From Rhizobium sp. Q54 (GTDB lineage Bacteria > Pseudomonadota > Alphaproteobacteria > Rhizobiales > Beijerinckiaceae), in contig CAMDKB010000153.1 of NCBI GenBank assembly GCA_945901195.1, positions 1 to 9,583 of the forward strand: DNA of 9,583 bases. Direction: 5' to 3'. Made by a program: the position numbers and the translations under genes. Below, piece by piece: positions 6,389-9,583 of this stretch; position 1 is the stretch's first letter, and every line of letters begins with the position of its first letter. Below the pieces are notes generated by a model. The model did no database searches and was not told where the DNA came from. It saw nothing but the letters and a program-made list of their open reading frames with translations.

Positions 6389-7422
6389 AACACCGCAGTA
6401 CTTTGTTGAAGACAGCAGCGCTTCTGATTGCAACCAGTGTCACGGCAAATGCGCAATCGCCGGCTGAATTTTATGCCGCGCACAACATCAGTATCATCGT
6501 CGGCTATACGCCCGGCAGCGGTTACGACCTGTACGCCCGTCTCCTCGCGCGCCATTACGGAAAATATATTCCCGGCCAACCGCGGATAATTGTCCAGAAC
6601 ATGCCAGGTGGCGGCAGCCTCACTGCGGCCAATCACGTCGCGCAAGCAGCGCCTCGTGATGGCACCGTGCTGGGCGTCATTAACCGCTCGCTGCCGATAG
6701 CCGCTCTCCTCCAGACCGCCGATCCCAAGACAATCCGCTATGATGCGTTCACGCTGAATTATATCGGTTCGATGAGTGAAGAAACGACACTTGCATTCAC
6801 TTGGGCGAAAACCGGAGTTACCAAATTCGAACAATTGCGCGACCGGCAGATCACCACGGGTACGCAGGGGGTCGCCTCTGACGGCTTCGTGCTTTCCAGC
6901 ATGCTCAATTCGATGTTCGGCACGAAAATCAAGGTCATTCTCGGATACACTGGAACCGACAAAGTCTATTTCGCCATGGAAAAGGGAGAGCTTGATTCCT
7001 ACGTGGGCGGCACACTCGGCTCGCTCATGGCGTCTCATCCCGACTGGATCAAGGAAGGCAAGGTCAACGTGCTCGTTCAGCTTAGCTCCAGGCGCTCTCA
7101 AATGCTGCCCGATGTGCCGACGATTATCGAACTCGCCGAGAATGAAACCCAGCGCGCAGCACTTGGTCTGGTCCTGGCGCCCCAGCGGATGGGCCGACCC
7201 GTCATTGCTCCGCCGTCTTTGCCGGCTGATCGACTGAGCGCCTTGCAAAAAGCGTTCGACGAAACAATGAAGGACGGGACGATGCTCGGCGAGGCCGAGC
7301 GGATGAAAGCGGAAATTTCACCCATGACCGGCCCGGAGATGAGGGACTTCGTGCGCAAGCTGCACGAAGTACAGCCCGATGCGCTTGCTATAGCGCGCCA
7401 CGCTGTGAAAGCTCCGGAGTAA
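6385..7422 (+). CDS. Second TctC/Bug-type periplasmic substrate-binding protein
   Basis: This 345-residue protein is an exported solute-binding protein of the tripartite tricarboxylate transporter type. It has a clear Sec signal peptide (MKHRSTLLKTAALLIATSVT) with probable cleavage after ANA near residue 23. The mature part shows IIVGYTPGSGYDLYARLLA, then YIPGQPRIIVQNMPGGG, the same signatures as the minus-strand paralog, and ITTGTQGVASDGF where the ligand carboxylate is normally held. The late segment LPDVPTIIELAE matches the family's LPDVPTxxE. The start at 6385 has AGGAGG at 6374-6379, and its ATG overlaps the stop of a short upstream frame. The OCD-like gene ends 87 bases upstream on the same strand, so the two are probably co-transcribed; an intrinsic terminator follows at 7475-7494. 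Differences in the binding loops suggest the two binding proteins have related but distinct ligands. No membrane subunits are encoded nearby. Confidence 0.92.
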   Translation: MKHRSTLLKTAALLIATSVTANAQSPAEFYAAHNISIIVGYTPGSGYDLYARLLARHYGKYIPGQPRIIVQNMPGGGSLTAANHVAQAAPRDGTVLGVINRSLPIAALLQTADPKTIRYDAFTLNYIGSMSEETTLAFTWAKTGVTKFEQLRDRQITTGTQGVASDGFVLSSMLNSMFGTKIKVILGYTGTDKVYFAMEKGELDSYVGGTLGSLMASHPDWIKEGKVNVLVQLSSRRSQMLPDVPTIIELAENETQRAALGLVLAPQRMGRPVIAPPSLPADRLSALQKAFDETMKDGTMLGEAERMKAEISPMTGPEMRDFVRKLHEVQPDALAIARHAVKAPE

Positions 7423-7467
7423 AAGAACCAAAGAAGTGAAACCAGGCTTGCCAATGTTCAGATTTGT

Positions 7468-7608
7468 CTAACGCAGCTCGGCAACGGCTTTTTTCATTGG
7501 GACAAGATAGGCCCTGACCCGCTTGCCCGCACCGGATTTGGCGCGGGCCACGCGGCAGTGAATGTGGGGCCCTGGATTTTTGGCTCCACCCCGTGCTTCT
7601 GCGCACAT
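7468..7608 (-). CDS. Possible 46-residue small protein, function unknown
   Basis: A short minus-strand frame starts at ATG 7608-7606 with GGGGAG six bases upstream and ends at TAG 7470-7468. The product is basic and glycine-rich at the start (MCAEARGGAKNPGPHIHCRV), continues with RAKSGAGKRVRAYLVP, and ends in MKKAVAELR. It resembles a genuine small protein or the tail of a larger decayed one, and it occupies most of an otherwise empty 284-base gap. I do not recognise a family. Against it, the final nine codons are antisense to the intrinsic terminator at 7475-7494, which explains the AAAAAA and part of the sequence without coding. Confidence 0.25.
   Translation of the reverse strand: MCAEARGGAKNPGPHIHCRVARAKSGAGKRVRAYLVPMKKAVAELR
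7475..7494 (+). terminator. Intrinsic terminator after the second tctC-type gene
   Basis: AGCTCG (7475-7480) and CGGCT (7485-7489) form a 5-pair stem with one bulged T, capped by the GNRA-type tetraloop GCAA (7481-7484). A run of six Ts (7489-7494) follows immediately. It lies 53 bases after the stop of the second TctC-type gene and fits the end of the Rieske/OCD/TctC unit. An outer inverted repeat CCAATG (7451-7456) and CATTGG (7495-7500) flanks it. Confidence 0.65.
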
Positions 7609-7706
7609 CCGTCTCCCCAGCCCGGCGCTAAACCTGATCTCAAGTTGTGGCGGCCCGGCGATGCGAAAAACATCAGCCCGCCCGTCACCCCAAAAGGGTC
7701 AGGCAG

Positions 7707-8867
7707 ATGGCGCAGTTCTCAACATATGTTCGAGCGGGGCATGTCTTTGCCGGGGCTATGCTGGCAGCGGTTTCTGTCGTGCAGCCTGCCAGCGCCGAAA
7801 TCATTCGCGTTGGCGACATGCTTCGCGGCATTGAAATTTCGCAAAATCAATGTTCGCAGACGAGTCAGGCTGTGTGGGTTAGCATGCACGGTCACAATTT
7901 TTGTATCCGCTATTACCTTTCGACGGCAGGCGGAGTCAGCGGCAAACCTATCGTTTTCTTGCAGGGCGACCAATTCGGCACGATGGATATAAAGACCAAA
8001 AACTTCAATCCGCCCGCAGATACAAAAGACACTGACACGGATAATCTTCTCAAGTTCGCCGACAATTTCTCCAAGGCAGCCAAGGCACCAGGGATATATC
8101 TGGCTCGCATAGGCGTGGACGGCTCTTCAGGTCACCATCGCCTTCGCCGTACGGTGCTGGAACTGCACACGATCAACGCTGCCCTCGATCTCATTGGTCA
8201 GCGGCACGGGTATGATGGCTTTCACCTTGTGGGCCAGTCCGGCGGTTCCGGCCTGATCGGCGGCTTGCTGGCGTTGCGCAGTGATATCGCTTGCGCCGTC
8301 CCGGGCGCCGGGCTTCTGTCCCTTTTGCGTCAGGCGCGCGCCACTGGCGATCCTGCCAAAAATTATTTCGACCCCATGGACGCTGCGGGCCTGATCTCCG
8401 CCAACAAGAGCGCCCGCATTATCGTGGTCACTGACCCGCAGGATCAGGTCGTCGGCGTGCAGCATCAGGTCGCGTTCGTAAACGCCATGCGCCGGGAAGG
8501 CCGCGCCATCGAGCAATATTTTGTGCAATCCATCGATGAGAAACATCACGGCGTCCTTGTTTATGCAGGCCGCGCAATCGTCATGTGCGCACAGGGCGCG
8601 CCATCAACAGGCATCGCAACCGATCTCGACATTCTCGTGAAGAAGCGCATGGCGGCTGCAGCACTGGCACGTGGCGCCGCCGCACCTGCGCCAGCACAAA
8701 TACCGCGCCAACACGCCAATGCGCCGATAGCAAGCCCGGCGCCGGCTCCATTGCCCAATGCGGGCACAACAATTGCGGCTGATCAGCCGCTGCCGTCTGT
8801 CAGTCTTCCCAGAACTGAATGGCCAAAACTGCCAAGGCGCCCGGGACCCGAAGTTCTTTACCGTTGA
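7707..8867 (+). CDS. Secreted alpha/beta-hydrolase fold protein with Ala/Pro-rich tail
   Basis: This 386-residue protein is a probable exported hydrolase (esterase or peptidase type). The signal peptide spans residues 1-30, with likely cleavage after PASA before EIIRVGDM. The nucleophile elbow is LVGQSGGSG with S178 as the catalytic serine; D243 or D246 in VVTDPQDQVVG and H280 or H281 in DEKHHGVLVY complete a plausible triad in the correct order. Four cysteines in the mature part (C49, C66, C196, C294) could form periplasmic disulfides. Residues about 317-365 form an Ala/Pro-rich low-complexity tail that is not part of the fold. I chose the ATG at 7707 because it gives the clean signal peptide; the ribosome binding site is weak (AGGCAG), and the frame is open to 7647. 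The substrate is unknown. It lies after the terminator, so it probably belongs to a separate unit with the next, truncated hydrolase. Confidence 0.8.
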   Translation: MAQFSTYVRAGHVFAGAMLAAVSVVQPASAEIIRVGDMLRGIEISQNQCSQTSQAVWVSMHGHNFCIRYYLSTAGGVSGKPIVFLQGDQFGTMDIKTKNFNPPADTKDTDTDNLLKFADNFSKAAKAPGIYLARIGVDGSSGHHRLRRTVLELHTINAALDLIGQRHGYDGFHLVGQSGGSGLIGGLLALRSDIACAVPGAGLLSLLRQARATGDPAKNYFDPMDAAGLISANKSARIIVVTDPQDQVVGVQHQVAFVNAMRREGRAIEQYFVQSIDEKHHGVLVYAGRAIVMCAQGAPSTGIATDLDILVKKRMAAAALARGAAAPAPAQIPRQHANAPIASPAPAPLPNAGTTIAADQPLPSVSLPRTEWPKLPRRPGPEVLYR

Positions 8868-8873
8868 ACGGTA
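8859..8873. promoter_or_regulatory. 15-base palindrome across the hydrolase stop codon
   Basis: TACCGTTGAACGGTA has two perfect 7-base arms around a central G. It contains the TGA stop of the secreted hydrolase (8865-8867) and lies 32 bases before the next start codon (8906). As DNA it looks like a dimeric-regulator operator; as RNA it gives a 6-pair stem with a UGA triloop that could affect termination or re-initiation. No T-run follows. Confidence 0.3.
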
Positions 8874-8905
8874 GCGGAAACATGCCGGCACTTGAGGAAA
8901 GAACC

Positions 8906-9208
8906 ATGTTGAAGCGAGACGTTCTGGCTGCCCTTCTCGTCGTGGCCGGGTTAAGTGGAGCGCAGGCTATGAGTGAGCGAAGGGTTGAGTTCATGGGTGC
9001 CGGCGGCGTAAAAATCGTCGGCACGCTGACACCTCCTGTTGGCGAACGCGAGGGCGGATTTCCCGCCATGCTGCTGATCCACGGCAGTGGCCCAACAGAT
9101 CGCGACGGTAACCAGCCGCCTGCTTACATCACCAATCTCGAAAAGCAGGTGGCCGCCGCGCTGGCGCTGAATGGCGTCGCCAGCCCGCGTATCATAGCAA
9201 GGCGATGA
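8906..9208 (+). pseudogene. Truncated alpha/beta hydrolase (N-terminal 100 residues only)
   Basis: The frame begins at ATG 8906 with GAGGAAAG upstream and encodes a signal peptide (MLKRDVLAALLVVAGLSGAQ, cleavage near residue 21). It then encodes the first part of a serine hydrolase: a GTLTPP strand and the oxyanion-loop motif LIHGSGPTDRDGNQPP, which is typical of alpha/beta hydrolases of about 300 or more residues. After LNGVASPR, where relatives usually continue with a tyrosine or phenylalanine, DKR and then the rest of the fold, the frame reads IIARR and stops at 9206-9208. No GxSxG nucleophile motif or later hydrolase sequence was found in any frame before the transporter gene at 9373. This looks like a frameshift plus deletion, so the protein is unlikely to be catalytic. 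It sits 38 bases after the intact hydrolase. Confidence 0.65.
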
Positions 9209-9372
9209 AGCTTGACCCATCGCTATCGCAAAAGCACCACCTTGGGCATTATCCGCGTTTGCGATGCATCAATGTCTTATATTCACTTCGTGTGATGATT
9301 TAAGCAGAGGCAGCAATAATAAAAGACATCTGCCGTCGCGCCTTTGAGCAGGCAAGTACGGAGGATCATGGC
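9209..9372 (+). other. 164-base spacer before the anion transporter gene
   Basis: No gene was recognised. An 8-base inverted repeat, ATCGCAAA (9225-9232) and TTTGCGAT (9258-9265), has its arms separated by 25 bases and could be an operator pair or a long-loop hairpin. AT-rich stretches near 9275-9290 and 9311-9325 might hold a promoter, but no well-spaced -35/-10 pair was found. Confidence 0.3.
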
Positions 9373-9583
9373 ATGACGGCTTTTACGGTAACCCCTTCAC
9401 CACCGACTCTCACTACGGCTTCAAGACAGTATAAATTCTCCTGGGGTTTGGCGCTCGCGCTGGCAGCCCTCGCATTGGTCCTGATATTGCCGGCGCCCGT
9501 CGGGCTCCCTCCTGCCGGCCAGCGCATGTTGGCTATATTGGCGTTTGCAGTTGTCATCTGGATTACAGAAGCGCTGGATTATG
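9373..9583 (+). CDS. DASS/SLC13-type anion transporter, 3'-partial
   Basis: The first 70 residues of an integral inner-membrane protein are present; the frame is open to the end of the window. The N-terminus is hydrophilic and Thr/Pro-rich (residues 1-20). A first membrane segment follows at about 24-41, then PAPVGLPPAGQRM, then a second membrane segment at about 52-66 ending in VVIWITEALDY. The pattern LP-P-GL then LAIxxFxxxxWxTEA is typical of the divalent anion:sodium symporter family (CitT/TtdT/SLC13), which imports di- or tricarboxylates, sulfate or related anions. The start at 9373 has GGAGG at 9360-9364, eight bases upstream. Another ATG at 9368 is too close and gives only ATG GCA TGA, a two-codon frame whose stop overlaps the real ATG. 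Its neighbour genes suggest uptake of an organic anion used by the catabolic cluster, but the truncation prevents finer assignment. Confidence 0.72.
   Translation, partial: MTAFTVTPSPPTLTTASRQYKFSWGLALALAALALVLILPAPVGLPPAGQRMLAILAFAVVIWITEALDY

Noticed and set aside
6214..7248. Minus-strand open frame of 344 codons opposite the second tctC-type gene
   Set aside because: It is antisense to a gene with clear signal peptide and family motifs and resembles no known protein.
9258..9283. TTGCGA and TATATT as a promoter for the anion transporter gene
   Set aside because: The spacer is only 13 bases, too short for a standard sigma-70 promoter.
1..9583. CRISPR array, tRNA or rRNA gene, or defence system
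   Set aside because: No regularly spaced repeats, no cloverleaf or rRNA-like sequence, and no nuclease, helicase, toxin or methylase motifs were found.

Overview
The window looks like an accessory catabolic and transport segment of a moderately GC-rich Gram-negative proteobacterium, most likely an alphaproteobacterium. That assignment is an inference from gene content: Sec-exported TctC/Bug-type binding proteins, a phthalate-type Rieske oxygenase, a COG4307-type zinc peptidase, GGAGG ribosome binding sites and codon use. No rRNA, tRNA, CRISPR array or intact mobile element was seen.

Layout. (1) Bases 1-808 hold the C-terminal part of a zinc metallopeptidase whose start lies upstream. (2) Bases 809-1100 hold no intact gene, but carry a frameshifted stretch resembling the C-terminal end of an IS5-type transposase. 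(3) On the minus strand a TctC-type binding protein (3573-2539) is followed by an MmgE/PrpD family protein (2447-1077). The 91-base gap between them is rich in inverted repeats and ends in a T-run. (4) A 190-base divergent region (3574-3763) separates these from a plus-strand series: Rieske [2Fe-2S] oxygenase alpha subunit (3764-5029), ornithine cyclodeaminase/mu-crystallin family protein (5251-6297) and a second TctC-type binding protein (6385-7422). A good intrinsic terminator follows at 7475-7494. (5) Next come a secreted alpha/beta hydrolase (7707-8867), a 100-residue truncated hydrolase (8906-9208), and the start of a DASS/SLC13-type anion transporter (9373 to the window end).

How the genes may work together (inference). 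The two periplasmic binding proteins and the anion transporter suggest capture and uptake of carboxylates or other organic anions. The Rieske oxygenase would hydroxylate or demethylate an aromatic or cyclic substrate. The MmgE/PrpD protein could hydrate, dehydrate, epimerise or decarboxylate a polycarboxylate intermediate, and the OCD-like protein could act on an amino or imino acid. The Rieske reductase partner, TctA/TctB membrane subunits and a transcription regulator are all absent from the window. The OCD-like and MmgE/PrpD proteins each depart from residues usually conserved in their families, so the substrate may not be one already assigned to these families. I saw no defence system or clearly new class of element. 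The most interesting content is this unassigned catabolic cluster and its intergenic RNA or operator structures.
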